Shown here piece after piece: positions 24,901 through 32,369 of a stretch of 56,111 nucleotides of DNA. Positions within the stretch are counted from its first letter, which is position 1. Every line of letters begins with the position of its first letter. Source of the DNA: an uncultured Prevotella sp. (GTDB lineage Bacteria > Bacteroidota > Bacteroidia > Bacteroidales > Bacteroidaceae). Both the position numbers and the translations under genes were made by a program. The notes under the pieces are model-generated. The model was not told where the DNA came from. It saw only the letters and a list, made by a program, of their open reading frames with translations, and did no database searches. The DNA is taken from positions 1 to 56,111 of the forward strand of contig UQWP01000009.1 of assembly GCA_900544825.1 (NCBI GenBank), written 5' to 3'.

Positions 24901-25458
24901 ATCAGCCAGTGCATTGAGCATCGGCTTGTCTAGCTGTACATAATAAAAATAGGTGGCAGCAACGATATCAAACTCACTCTTCGCATAAATGGCGCGTTGA
25001 CGCTCTCGAAGAGGGAGGTTATCTATTTCCTCACCGATTCTGCGCAGTTTGCGGATGGCTTTTGCTCTAAAGCTATAAAAATCCTTGTTGCGGGCCTCAC
25101 GCTGACAGAGTCGCATATTCTGAACGTCGGCAATAAGGAGTTCTATCTGGTTGTCACTGCGTTCGTTTACCTTGTCAAGCCATCGTTTGGCAGTATGGTA
25201 ATCCATCTTGGCAATAGCCACAAAAGCCAGGTTGTTGCAAGCCTCCGCGTATCCGGCAGGATAGTCTTCAGAAAGAGCCAAAGCCTTCTCTGCCAATACT
25301 TTAGTGGAATCAAGGTTACGATAGTGAAGCGCATAAGAAAGTTGATTCAGCTCATCAACTTCGCCCTTATGCGATGGCGAACAAGCTGAAAAAACAAACA
25401 TCGCCACCATCATACAGATGATGGCGATGCCATAAATATGATGAAAACTTTTATGCAT
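21928..25458 (-). CDS. Very large two-part sensor histidine kinase (DUF5112/DUF5113-like)
   Basis: 1176 residues. N-terminal signal with lipobox-like FSAC at 23-26; periplasmic TPR-like repeats 40-390 (NLAFVAIAKMDYHTAKRWL; TLAECYWQIKDYKSAGDCL); membrane helix 404-424; coiled coil 445-480; a dimerisation helix with a candidate phospho-His at H504 (DRMIHEVDRL); HATPase region with N607 (INTIADNARKF), G1 box DTGKGM at 635-640 and GGHGFGL at 655-661. Unlike ordinary kinases it continues: a second hydrophobic segment 705-719 with a lipobox-like LIGC, a ~165-residue domain, membrane helix 885-906, then a second helical part with CLSTLKHETMYYPSRI (H1019) and a degenerate ATPase-like end. It starts 5 bp after eda. 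Ligand unknown. Confidence 0.85.
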   Translation of the reverse strand: MHKSFHHIYGIAIICMMVAMFVFSACSPSHKGEVDELNQLSYALHYRNLDSTKVLAEKALALSEDYPAGYAEACNNLAFVAIAKMDYHTAKRWLDKVNERSDNQIELLIADVQNMRLCQREARNKDFYSFRAKAIRKLRRIGEEIDNLPLRERQRAIYAKSEFDIVAATYFYYVQLDKPMLNALADLDPDELEQDTAQYLNYLYNMGAGGAITHGTPQEICQTEFDMLIRLYFLASGSNPYPYWQANALQSISEHIQDPEQRDFLVKNNLPAFQYLNVEQMPLELLAGNFAQRALNIFSEYGDVYQTAGAYRTLAECYWQIKDYKSAGDCLNRALNQNRAIQQAPDLVASIRERLSLVYSAIDDKPESDYNRNIYLDLQEQSRQDRQLEARATQLDNNAVQLNTMIAAVIFMIVLVVVLLYVFDRMKRRNTKESSVESLLIPLHEWEEQNTQHINALSEKHEELEEAKNMVQLHISDNRRRNLEQRAKLSLVNSITPFIDRMIHEVDRLMKGNDPEEVKQERYTYISELTDKINQYNSVLTDWIQMRQGAINLRIESFPLQPLFDIVAKGKMSFQMRGVKLTVQPTDATVKADRTLTLFMINTIADNARKFTPAGGEVVVSAKSHQTFVEISVEDTGKGMDEETLEHIFDRTYTGGHGFGLLNCKGIIDKYKKISSLFSPCSIQAESEPGKGSRFTFRLPCGIRKIQMILMLALMLIGCNIPSAVQGSTWNNVSMHRTDKHRTNRHGDNKQTSRLLQLAASYADSAYFSNINGTYERTLAMADSSRSYLNRYYLTLNPDGKYLMVSHPMKGTAAEIHWLHDSLPTNYEVILDIRNESAVAALALHKWELYDSNNKVYTQLFRERSADNSLDNYVRTMQTSENSKAVAIVLLIILLLQLPLAYYLLYYRHILRYRYAVEKINGINKVLLSGDSNTDKLKQITRIWTPSGSNNIRNAQLFPQLNEVVEHISQALKQSIEMQQNEATNIEMAEDELHRAEYENGKLHIANSVLDNCLSTLKHETMYYPSRIRQLIDSTPEDVTSLQELVDYYKAIYTMLSAQAMEQVEGTVKCDADLLAYLRKLITGGVKNFTYQETAASSAYVTCQYILHDIPFDATRHPHLFTPLTSDMKYLVARQIVREIGEATNLRGCGILAKPSSDGKLMIEIVLPEKIIKTKT

Positions 25459-25463
25459 TCTGA

Positions 25464-26135
25464 TTATGCACGTGCCTTAGCAATGTAGCCCAAAGCTTCC
25501 TGGCACTTTGCTGTGATGGCAGCCCAATCTGCAGCAGCAACAGTCTCCTTAGGGAAGAGCTTAGAACCCATACCTACACAGAGAACACCCGCCTTGATCC
25601 AAGGAGTAAGGTTCTCCTCTGTTGGCTCTACTGCACCTGTTACCATGATGTTGCTCCAACGCAATGGTGCCATTACATTCTTTACGAATGAAGGACCACC
25701 TACATTACCTGCAGGGAATACCTTGGTTACATCGCAACCTGCTGCCTGAGCATTGTTGATCTCTGTTACAGAACCACAACCTGGTGAATAAGGCACCAAG
25801 CGACGGTTACATACAGGAGCAATATCAGGATTGAAGTTAGGACCTACGATGAAGTTTGCACCCAACTGGAGATACAAAGAAGCTGTACCAGCATCAACCA
25901 CTGTACCAGCACCCAGGATCATCTCAGGGCACTCCTTGTCAGCCCACTTTACCAACTCCCCGAAAATCTCGTGAGCGAAATCGCCACGGTTAGTGAATTC
26001 AAATACACGAACGCCACCCTCGTAGCATGCCTTGATTACGTTCTTGCAGATTTCGATATCTTTATTGAAGAATACAGGAACCATACCAGTCTCTTTCATA
26101 GCTGCCATGACCTGCATTTTGCTAAACTTTGCCAT
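25464..26135 (-). CDS. eda: 2-dehydro-3-deoxy-phosphogluconate (KDPG) / KHG aldolase
   Basis: 223 residues, a (beta/alpha)8 class I aldolase that splits KDPG to pyruvate and glyceraldehyde-3-phosphate. Active site: E46 in VFEFTNRG, T78 in GAGTVVDAG, Schiff-base lysine K138 in VTKVFPAG, and phosphate loop GAVEPTEEN. Start: MAKFSKMQVM; distance to kdgK is 36 bp, containing the 20-bp repeat. Second gene of the leftward operon kdgK-eda-sensor kinase-regulator-membrane protein. Fits hexuronate or Entner-Doudoroff use; the absence of edd here and presence of uxaA across the divergent promoter point to hexuronates. Confidence 0.95.
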   Translation of the reverse strand: MAKFSKMQVMAAMKETGMVPVFFNKDIEICKNVIKACYEGGVRVFEFTNRGDFAHEIFGELVKWADKECPEMILGAGTVVDAGTASLYLQLGANFIVGPNFNPDIAPVCNRRLVPYSPGCGSVTEINNAQAAGCDVTKVFPAGNVGGPSFVKNVMAPLRWSNIMVTGAVEPTEENLTPWIKAGVLCVGMGSKLFPKETVAAADWAAITAKCQEALGYIAKARA

Positions 26136-26154
26136 TTTCTTGTTTTAATGTTAA

Positions 26155-26174
26155 ATGTTTAATGTTAAGTGTTA
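26155..26174. repeat. Intergenic 20-bp repeat, copy 2
   Basis: Identical to 9271-9290. Here it overlaps the stop codon of kdgK (26172-26174) and fills the gap before eda. Confidence 0.75.
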
Positions 26175-27194
26175 TCGCTGTACACGACCATTAGCGTTAC
26201 CGCCAGCAAGGCTCTCAACCTCGTCAACAGAAACCAAGTTGAAGTCGCCAGGGATAGTGTGCTTCAAAGCAGAAGCAGCAACAGCGAACTCAAGTGCCTC
26301 GCCCTGAGTCTCCTTAGTCAAGAGACCGTGGATCAAACCGCCAGAGAAAGAGTCACCACCACCTACGCGGTCGATAATAGGGTTGATATCGTAGTGCTTG
26401 CTCTGATAGAATTCCTTACCATCATAGATAAGAGCCTTCCAGCCATTGTGAGTAGCAGAGAGAGACTCACGGAGCGTAGAAACGACATACTTGAAGCCGA
26501 ACTCCTCCATCATACCCTTGAAGATGCCATAGTAACCCTCAGCATCAGTCTTACCGCCTTCTACGTCAGCATCTGGCTTGAAGCCCAAGCAAAGCTGAGC
26601 ATCCTCCTCGTTACCGATGCAAACATCTACATACTGCATCAATGGGCGCATCACAGAGATAGCCTTCTCTGATGTCCAGAGCTTCTTGCGGAAGTTGAGG
26701 TCAACAGATACAGTTACGCCATGACGCTTAGCTGCCTCACAAGCCAACTTGGTCAACTCTGCTGCCTTGTCGCTGATAGCAGGAGTAATTCCACTCCAGT
26801 GGAACCACTGAGCGCCCTCCATGATTTTATCGAAGTCGAAATCAGAAGGATCAGCCTCTGCGATAGCGCTGTGAGCACGGTCGTAGATAACCTTAGATGG
26901 GCGCATAGAAGCACCAGTCTCTGCATAGTAGAGACCTACTCTATCACCACCGCGGGCGATAAACTCTGTGTTGACGCCATAACGACGAAGACCATTTACT
27001 GCAATCTGGCCAATCTCGTGCTTTGGCAACTTTGATACGAAATATGCATCGTGACCATAGTTAGCAAGGCTAACAGCAACGTTAGCCTCACCACCACCAG
27101 GGATGATGCGAAGTGACTCACTCTGGATGAAACGATCGTTGCCTTCTGGTGACAAACGAAGCATAATCTCGCCTAATGTTACAATCTTTGCCAT
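26172..27194 (-). CDS. kdgK: 2-keto-3-deoxygluconate kinase (PfkB family)
   Basis: 340 residues, ribokinase-like fold. N-terminal MAKIVTLGEIMLRLSP and GGGEANVAVSLANYG (PfkB signature 1, 33-47); KLPKHEIGQ; C-terminal DRVGGGDSFSGGL (275-287) with catalytic base D281 and anion hole GGGD. Substrate choice as KDG is based on the next gene being KDPG aldolase, the family resemblance (DLNFRKKLW, GNEEDAQL), and uxaA across the divergent promoter. First gene of the leftward operon, leader about 75 bases from the promoter at 27275-27305. Confidence 0.93.
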   Translation of the reverse strand: MAKIVTLGEIMLRLSPEGNDRFIQSESLRIIPGGGEANVAVSLANYGHDAYFVSKLPKHEIGQIAVNGLRRYGVNTEFIARGGDRVGLYYAETGASMRPSKVIYDRAHSAIAEADPSDFDFDKIMEGAQWFHWSGITPAISDKAAELTKLACEAAKRHGVTVSVDLNFRKKLWTSEKAISVMRPLMQYVDVCIGNEEDAQLCLGFKPDADVEGGKTDAEGYYGIFKGMMEEFGFKYVVSTLRESLSATHNGWKALIYDGKEFYQSKHYDINPIIDRVGGGDSFSGGLIHGLLTKETQGEALEFAVAASALKHTIPGDFNLVSVDEVESLAGGNANGRVQR

Positions 27195-27274
27195 TGTTTG
27201 ATAGTTTTAATTTCTTTGTTTTTATTGTTTGTTTACTAATAGACAATTTTATAGTAGTTGTCCGTAACCGCTGG

Positions 27275-27305
27275 CAAAAATAGCTATAATTTCTCGAATA
27301 CCAAA
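27275..27305 (-). promoter_or_regulatory. Promoter of the kdgK-eda operon
   Basis: Minus strand TTTTGG (complement of 27301-27306), 19-bp gap, TATTTTTG (complement of 27275-27282). A close match to the Bacteroidetes consensus. Confidence 0.7.
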
Positions 27306-27398
27306 ATTTAATCGCAGTTTTTTTCAATTCTAGCCTTATTTTTTCTCACTTTTTCCCTTTTTTTCTCCTTTTTTTAGATTTTTGTGCAAAAAAAGAGC

Positions 27399-27513
27399 TG
27401 TGCATTCGCACAATTCAAAAAAATGTTGTATATTTGCGCCCGAATGCTGATGGTGTGACCGCACACAAGTCAGCAGATCAACAAAACATAGTTAAAAGCA
27501 CAGTTTGTGCACA
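27399..27513 (+). promoter_or_regulatory. Three TGTG/CACA dyads around a -7 box: candidate LacI-family operators
   Basis: The 414-bp gap between kdgK and the regulator gene contains TGTGC-ATTC-GCACA (27399-27412), GTGTG-ACCG-CACAC (27453-27466) and TGTGCACA (27506-27513). Between the first two lies TATATTTG (27429-27436), a -7 box for the rightward transcript. The first dyad covers the expected -33 position, so binding there should block the lacI-uxaA promoter; the second covers the start site region. No other feature is visible in the remainder of the gap besides the leftward promoter. Confidence 0.6.
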
Positions 27514-27608
27514 CAGTTATGAGGGAGCAAAGCCTTCTTGCAGGAAGAAAATGCATCCTATATATAATAAGGTGTGAACGACTTGCTCAAACCATAAACT
27601 TAAAAACA

Positions 27609-28673
27609 ATGGCCGAAAGAATCAGAATCAAGGATATCGCCGAACGAGCAGGCGTATCTGTAGGAACAGTGGACCGTGTGCTCCACGACCGCCCGAACGT
27701 GTCGAAACCGGCACGTGAGAAGGTGGAACAAGCGCTCAAGGAAATGAATTATCAACCTAATATGTATGCCAGTGCTTTGGCATACAACAAGGCTTATACT
27801 TTTTGTCTTCTGATACCGAAGCATGAGTCGGAAGCCTATTGGGAAGAGATAGAAGAAGGTGCCAGAAAGTGCGAAGACCAGCGCCGGGATTTTCATATCG
27901 ATTTGGAGATTCGATTCTACGAGCGTTCTAGTGAGGATTCTTTCAAGGCTGTTTCGCAAGAGATTCTTGATGCCAAACCGGAGGGAGTCATCGTGGTGCC
28001 ATCATCTCTGGAAGTGACACGTGGCTTTACAGACCAGTTGCATCAAAAGCATATTCCGTTTATCCTGCTCGACTCTTATATGCCAGACCTGCGTCCTCTC
28101 TCCTTCTTTGGTCAGGATTCATTCTGCTCTGGCTATTTCGCTGCCAAGATGCTGATGATGCTTGCGGGTAATGAGAAAGAAGTGATGCTGATGAGACAGA
28201 CCAAGGACGGTCATGTAGTCAGCAAGCAGCAGGATAACCGTGAGGTGGGATTCCGTCATTATATGCACGACCATTTTCCAAATATTGTCATCCATGTACT
28301 TGACCTTCCGTTCAATGGAACCCGCAACGAGTACCAGAATATGCTGGCTCAGTACTTTGATGAGCATCCTGCTACCCATCATTGTATAACAATGACATCG
28401 AAGGCACATCTCGTGGGAGATTATCTGCTGAAGTCCAATCGCCGTGACGTACAGATCATGGGTTATGATATGGTGGGCAAGAATGCGAAATGTCTGCGCG
28501 AAGGCAGCATCTCGTTCCTCATCGCACAGCATGCCTATATGCAGGGTTACTATTGTGTAGATACTCTTTTCCGTGCCATCGTTCTCAAGAAGAAGGTGAA
28601 TCCGGTAAATTACATGCCTATCGAGCTGCTGATGAAGGAGAATATCGAATTCTACCGCAGAACGCAGATCTAA
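27609..28673 (+). CDS. LacI-family transcriptional regulator of the hexuronate genes
   Basis: 354 residues from the ATG at 27609; a longer frame begins at 27507 but its extra 34 residues come from the promoter region. HTH: RIKDIAERAGVSVGTVDRVLHDRPNVS (read as helix 1, turn, recognition helix SVGTVDRVL) then the hinge helix NMYASALAYNK. The ligand domain 62-354 is the periplasmic-binding-protein type (VIVVPSSLE, FILLDSYMPD, GYDMVGKNAKCLREGSISF). It lies between two sets of hexuronate genes with dyads at 27399-27513, so it probably senses an intermediate such as KDG or altronate and controls one or both directions. Confidence 0.9.
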   Translation: MAERIRIKDIAERAGVSVGTVDRVLHDRPNVSKPAREKVEQALKEMNYQPNMYASALAYNKAYTFCLLIPKHESEAYWEEIEEGARKCEDQRRDFHIDLEIRFYERSSEDSFKAVSQEILDAKPEGVIVVPSSLEVTRGFTDQLHQKHIPFILLDSYMPDLRPLSFFGQDSFCSGYFAAKMLMMLAGNEKEVMLMRQTKDGHVVSKQQDNREVGFRHYMHDHFPNIVIHVLDLPFNGTRNEYQNMLAQYFDEHPATHHCITMTSKAHLVGDYLLKSNRRDVQIMGYDMVGKNAKCLREGSISFLIAQHAYMQGYYCVDTLFRAIVLKKKVNPVNYMPIELLMKENIEFYRRTQI

Positions 28674-28734
28674 GGCTGAAATGAAGAAGCAAGAAAATAG
28701 AAATTATAAATATATAAATAAACAAAACTACAGA

Positions 28735-30231
28735 ATGAAACTATCAAGCTTTATCAAGATTAACCCTGCCGACTCGGTAGTGGTTTGTTTGCGTCCTATG
28801 CAGAAGGGCGAGATTATCGAAGTGGATGGCAAGAACATCACTCTCTTGCAGGATACTCCTGCTGGTCATAAGGTACTCATCGATGATGCTGCCGAGGGAC
28901 AGAACATCATCAAGTATGGCTACCCTATCGGTCATGCCAAGCAGGATTTGAAGCAGGGTGAATGGGTGAATGAGAACAATCTCAAGACCAATCTTGCCGG
29001 AACTTTGGAATATACCTATCATCCGGTAGATGAGCAGTTGAACATTGCCAAGGAATCCCGTACTTTCCAGGGCTATGTGCGCAAGAACGGCGAAGTAGGT
29101 GTAAGAAACGAGGTTTGGGTAGTGCCAACCGTAGGTTGTGTGAATGGTGTTGCCGAGAAACTCGTAGAGCTTCTGAAGAAGGAGACTGGTTGTGAGGGCA
29201 TTGATGCCATCCACGCATGGCACCATAATTTCGGCTGTTCTCAGCTTTCCGGCGACCATGAGAACACCCGCAAGGTGCTCCGTGATATCTGTCTGCATCC
29301 GAACGCCGGTGCTGTTCTCGTTCTCTCATTGGGTTGTGAGAACAATCAGCCTGATGACTTCATGAAGATGTTGGGCGATTACGATCAGGACCGCATCAAG
29401 CTCCTGGTTACACAGAAGGTTGAGGGTGATGAGATTGAAGAGGGAATGAAGATTCTCCGTGATCTCTATGCTAAGGCTAAAGAGGATAAGCGTGAGGAGG
29501 TACCTGTAAGCAAGCTTCGTGTCGGTTTGAAGTGTGGTGGTTCTGATGGCTTCAGTGGTATCACTGCTAACCCACTCGTAGGTGAATTCTCTGACTGGCT
29601 GGTGGCTCAGGGCGGAACATCTATTCTCACCGAGGTGCCTGAGATGTTTGGTGCAGAGACTATTCTGATGAACCGTTGTGAGAACAAGGAACTCTTCGAA
29701 AAGACCGTTCATCTCATCAATGATTTCAAGGAGTACTTCCTCAGTCATGGTGAGCCTGTTGGTGAGAATCCATCTCCAGGTAACAAGGCTGGCGGTATCT
29801 CTACTCTGGAAGACAAGGCACTGGGTTGTACCCAAAAGTGCGGTCGTGCTCCAGTCAGTGGCGTGCTGCAGTATGGTGACCGTTTGGAGACAACCGGTCT
29901 GAACCTCTTGTCTGCTCCTGGTAATGATCTCGTGGCAGCAACCGCATTGGCTTCAGCAGGCTGTCAGCTTGTGCTCTTCACAACGGGTCGTGGTACCCCA
30001 TTCGGAACATTCGTTCCAACCATGAAGATTTCAACCAATAGCAAGCTTGCTAAGAACAAGCCAAACTGGATTGACTTCAATGCCGGAGAACTCGTTGAAG
30101 GCACCGATATGAAGGAGTTGGTAAACAAGTTCATCGACAAGATCATAGCAGTTGCCAGTGGCGAGGAAGCCCGCAACGAGTACAACGGCTATCGTGAGAT
30201 TTCCATTTTCAAGAATGGAGTAACATTGTAA
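28735..30231 (+). CDS. uxaA: Altronate dehydratase
   Basis: 498 residues. The start at 28735 (MKLSSFIKIN) follows an 18-codon in-frame extension (MKKQENRNYKY...) that is Asn/Lys/Tyr-rich and unlikely to be translated. N-terminal SAF domain 1-~100, then the dehydratase region with VPTVGCVNG, HNFGCSQLSGDHENT, LSLGCENNQPDD, LKCGGSDGFSGITANPLVG and GCQLVLFTTGRGTPFG, conserved Cys/His positions of UxaA/GarD enzymes that bind a metal or Fe-S centre. It converts D-altronate to 2-keto-3-deoxygluconate, the substrate of the kinase across the promoter. Isomerase uxaC and reductase uxaB are not in the window. Confidence 0.93.
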   Translation: MKLSSFIKINPADSVVVCLRPMQKGEIIEVDGKNITLLQDTPAGHKVLIDDAAEGQNIIKYGYPIGHAKQDLKQGEWVNENNLKTNLAGTLEYTYHPVDEQLNIAKESRTFQGYVRKNGEVGVRNEVWVVPTVGCVNGVAEKLVELLKKETGCEGIDAIHAWHHNFGCSQLSGDHENTRKVLRDICLHPNAGAVLVLSLGCENNQPDDFMKMLGDYDQDRIKLLVTQKVEGDEIEEGMKILRDLYAKAKEDKREEVPVSKLRVGLKCGGSDGFSGITANPLVGEFSDWLVAQGGTSILTEVPEMFGAETILMNRCENKELFEKTVHLINDFKEYFLSHGEPVGENPSPGNKAGGISTLEDKALGCTQKCGRAPVSGVLQYGDRLETTGLNLLSAPGNDLVAATALASAGCQLVLFTTGRGTPFGTFVPTMKISTNSKLAKNKPNWIDFNAGELVEGTDMKELVNKFIDKIIAVASGEEARNEYNGYREISIFKNGVTL

Positions 30232-30247
30232 TAACTTAAAAAGAAAC

Positions 30248-31558
30248 ATGAGTAATAAGAAAGGATTGTTGGCGTTGTCGCCATTGTTTTTGTTGATTGT
30301 CCTCATCGTGGCGTTCACCGTCTATTCGGTAGATGCCAGTCATAAGGATACCAATTTGTCGCTCACCGTGGCATTTATGATCTCCAGTATCTATGCCGTG
30401 GCGATTTCTGGTGGCATGCCCATCAAGAGTCGTGTAGATACCTATAGCAAGGGTGCCGGCGCCAACAATCTGATGCTCATGTTGTGGATATATGTATTGG
30501 CAGGTTCCTTCGCAGCTTCGGCTAAGGCGATGGGAGCTGTCGATGCAACTGTCAATCTTGCACTCAGCATTCTTCCGGCGAGCATGATTCTGCCGGGATT
30601 GTTTCTGGCAGCCTGCTTTATCTCCGTATCCATCGGAACAAGTGTAGGTACCGTTGTGGCACTTGTTCCGATAGCTGCGGGACTCGCCCACTCTATGGAC
30701 GTAAATATAGGTATGATGACAGCTATCATCGTTGGTGGAGCTTATTTCGGAGACAATCTTTCCTTTATCTCTGATACCACGGTAGTAGCTACCCAGACTC
30801 AGAATTGCAAGATGAGCGATAAGTTCCGTGTCAACTCTCTTATCGTAGTACCTGCCGCCGTTATCGTACTGGCTATCTATGCCGTGATGGGTATCGGTCT
30901 GCAGGCACCTACTGATATTCCGGAGGTAGAGTATATCAAGGTGCTCCCTTATCTGGTAGTACTTGTCACGGCTGTGGCGGGTATGAATGTGATGGCGGTT
31001 CTCACGATGGGAACATTGCTCTGCGGTGTGATTGGTGTAAGCAGTCAGCTCCTGGGTGGTACCGGAGGTTACGATCTCTTCGGCTGGTTCTCAGCCATGG
31101 GTAACGGAATCATCGGTATGGGCGAACTGGTCATCATCGCAATGATGGCGGGTGGCATGCTCGAAATCATCCGAGAAAATGGCGGTATCAATTATATCAT
31201 CGACAAGATTACGGCTCATGTCAGCAACAAGCGAGGAGCCGAACTGTCCATTGCAGCTCTGGTTTCCATGGTCAACGTATGTACAGCCAACAATACGGTT
31301 GCCATCCTTACCGTAGGCAACATAGCCAAGAAGATCGGTGATAAGTTTGGAGTAGATAACCGCAAGGCAGCCAGTATCCTTGATACTTTCTCCTGTGCGG
31401 TTCAGGGCTTGATACCTTACGGAGTACAGATGCTTCTGGCAGCAGGTCTTGCCAATCTGAGTCCGATGGATATCCTTCCATACCTCTATTATCCTCTGGC
31501 TATCGGTATAGCTGCGCTGTTTTCGATACTATTTCGTTACCCGAAGCGATACAGCTAG
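30248..31558 (+). CDS. NhaC-family Na+/H+ antiporter, possible acid-sugar transporter
   Basis: 436 residues with about eleven membrane helices (for instance 10-28, 37-54, 71-87, 101-134, 150-166, 191-214). NhaC hallmarks: GTSVGTVVALVPIAAGL, IVGGAYFGDNLSFISDTTVVA with the paired charged residues in the membrane, and CTANNTVAILTVG. Starts 16 bp after uxaA and belongs to the same transcript. The family contains Na+/H+ and malate-Na+/lactate antiporters, so in this operon it may either export protons/Na+ or take up a hexuronate. The latter is inference from context. Confidence 0.85.
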   Translation: MSNKKGLLALSPLFLLIVLIVAFTVYSVDASHKDTNLSLTVAFMISSIYAVAISGGMPIKSRVDTYSKGAGANNLMLMLWIYVLAGSFAASAKAMGAVDATVNLALSILPASMILPGLFLAACFISVSIGTSVGTVVALVPIAAGLAHSMDVNIGMMTAIIVGGAYFGDNLSFISDTTVVATQTQNCKMSDKFRVNSLIVVPAAVIVLAIYAVMGIGLQAPTDIPEVEYIKVLPYLVVLVTAVAGMNVMAVLTMGTLLCGVIGVSSQLLGGTGGYDLFGWFSAMGNGIIGMGELVIIAMMAGGMLEIIRENGGINYIIDKITAHVSNKRGAELSIAALVSMVNVCTANNTVAILTVGNIAKKIGDKFGVDNRKAASILDTFSCAVQGLIPYGVQMLLAAGLANLSPMDILPYLYYPLAIGIAALFSILFRYPKRYS

Positions 31559-31606
31559 AATGGAAGTAGCTTATTATCAGTTGTTTAACTTTTAAATGAA
31601 TACACG

Positions 31607-32302
31607 ATGGATTTTTTACAGAGAAACCTTTTTGTCAAGCTGCGTTCCGACCACTTCCATACGAAGGAGGAGATGGAACCGATGACTACCTTCAAGCAGA
31701 AGAAGATAGCCCAGATGATGAAGAACCTCAGCGATGTGCCTGCGGGTGAAGTACGCATGAACAATGGTTTCCTGAACCGACGTTTAGCCAGCATACAGGA
31801 AAACGAGCGTCATGCCATCGACACCTCTATCGAGACCATCCACTTACTTCGCATCATCGTATCCAATATCAACGGAATATTAGCCAATGGCGTTAATCTC
31901 GGCGGCATCATCGAGATGGGAAACTACCTGCGCACCAAGGGCGACAAGGTAGATTTCGTAAAACTGGAAAAATGGCTGCGAAAGCTCCGCATCCAGCGAA
32001 TGGCGCAGTTGCAGGGCAGTGTACTTATCCTTTTCTTCGAATTTGAACAGGATGAGATACCCTTCGTGCGCCGTGTGGAACGTGGCGCCTACAAGCTGAC
32101 CCTCCGTTCGCTTTATTATAACAGTCTCGATCAGCAGGAGATTTTATTCGAGCAGACTCAGGCTGGATTCGTTCGCACCACGGGTGGCGCGATGCGCAAA
32201 AACCTGCGTCGCAGCATGCGGTATCTGGAATATGCGCCCATAGAAACGATCAGCAATTTCTGCAATAACTTCTACCGCTCGCTCTCAGAAATAGAAGAAT
32301 AA
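31607..32302 (+). CDS. Conserved hypothetical protein, helical and basic
   Basis: 231 residues, not assigned to a family. No signal peptide or membrane helix. Mostly alpha-helical with a high content of Arg, Asn, Leu and Glu. Parts that look conserved: KLRSDHFHTKEEMEPM near the start, the long helix with SIQENERHAIDTSIETIH, WLRKLRIQRMAQLQGSVLILFFEFE, and ALRR-like RRSMRYLEY at the end. The gap of 48 bases to the antiporter gene has no terminator, so it may be read from the same transcript, but its content gives no link with hexuronates. A nucleic-acid binding or structural role is possible; not supported directly. Confidence 0.7.
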   Translation: MDFLQRNLFVKLRSDHFHTKEEMEPMTTFKQKKIAQMMKNLSDVPAGEVRMNNGFLNRRLASIQENERHAIDTSIETIHLLRIIVSNINGILANGVNLGGIIEMGNYLRTKGDKVDFVKLEKWLRKLRIQRMAQLQGSVLILFFEFEQDEIPFVRRVERGAYKLTLRSLYYNSLDQQEILFEQTQAGFVRTTGGAMRKNLRRSMRYLEYAPIETISNFCNNFYRSLSEIEE

Positions 32303-32356
32303 TATAAAATATATAAAAAATAAGCATACTCTGTGACGAATTTCAAGCGATTTTCG

Positions 32357-32364
32357 TACCTTTG
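32357..32364 (+). promoter_or_regulatory. -7 element very close to the GH25 start codon
   Basis: TACCTTTG, with its last G only 5 bases before the ATG at 32370. In this promoter class transcription normally starts about 4-7 bases after the box, so the mRNA would be leaderless or nearly so. Confidence 0.6.
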
Positions 32365-32369
32365 CAGTT

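Noticed and set aside
27507..27608. Upstream start for the LacI-family regulator
   Set aside because: The extra residues derive from operator/promoter sequence, and the HTH normally begins within the first few residues, as it does from 27609.
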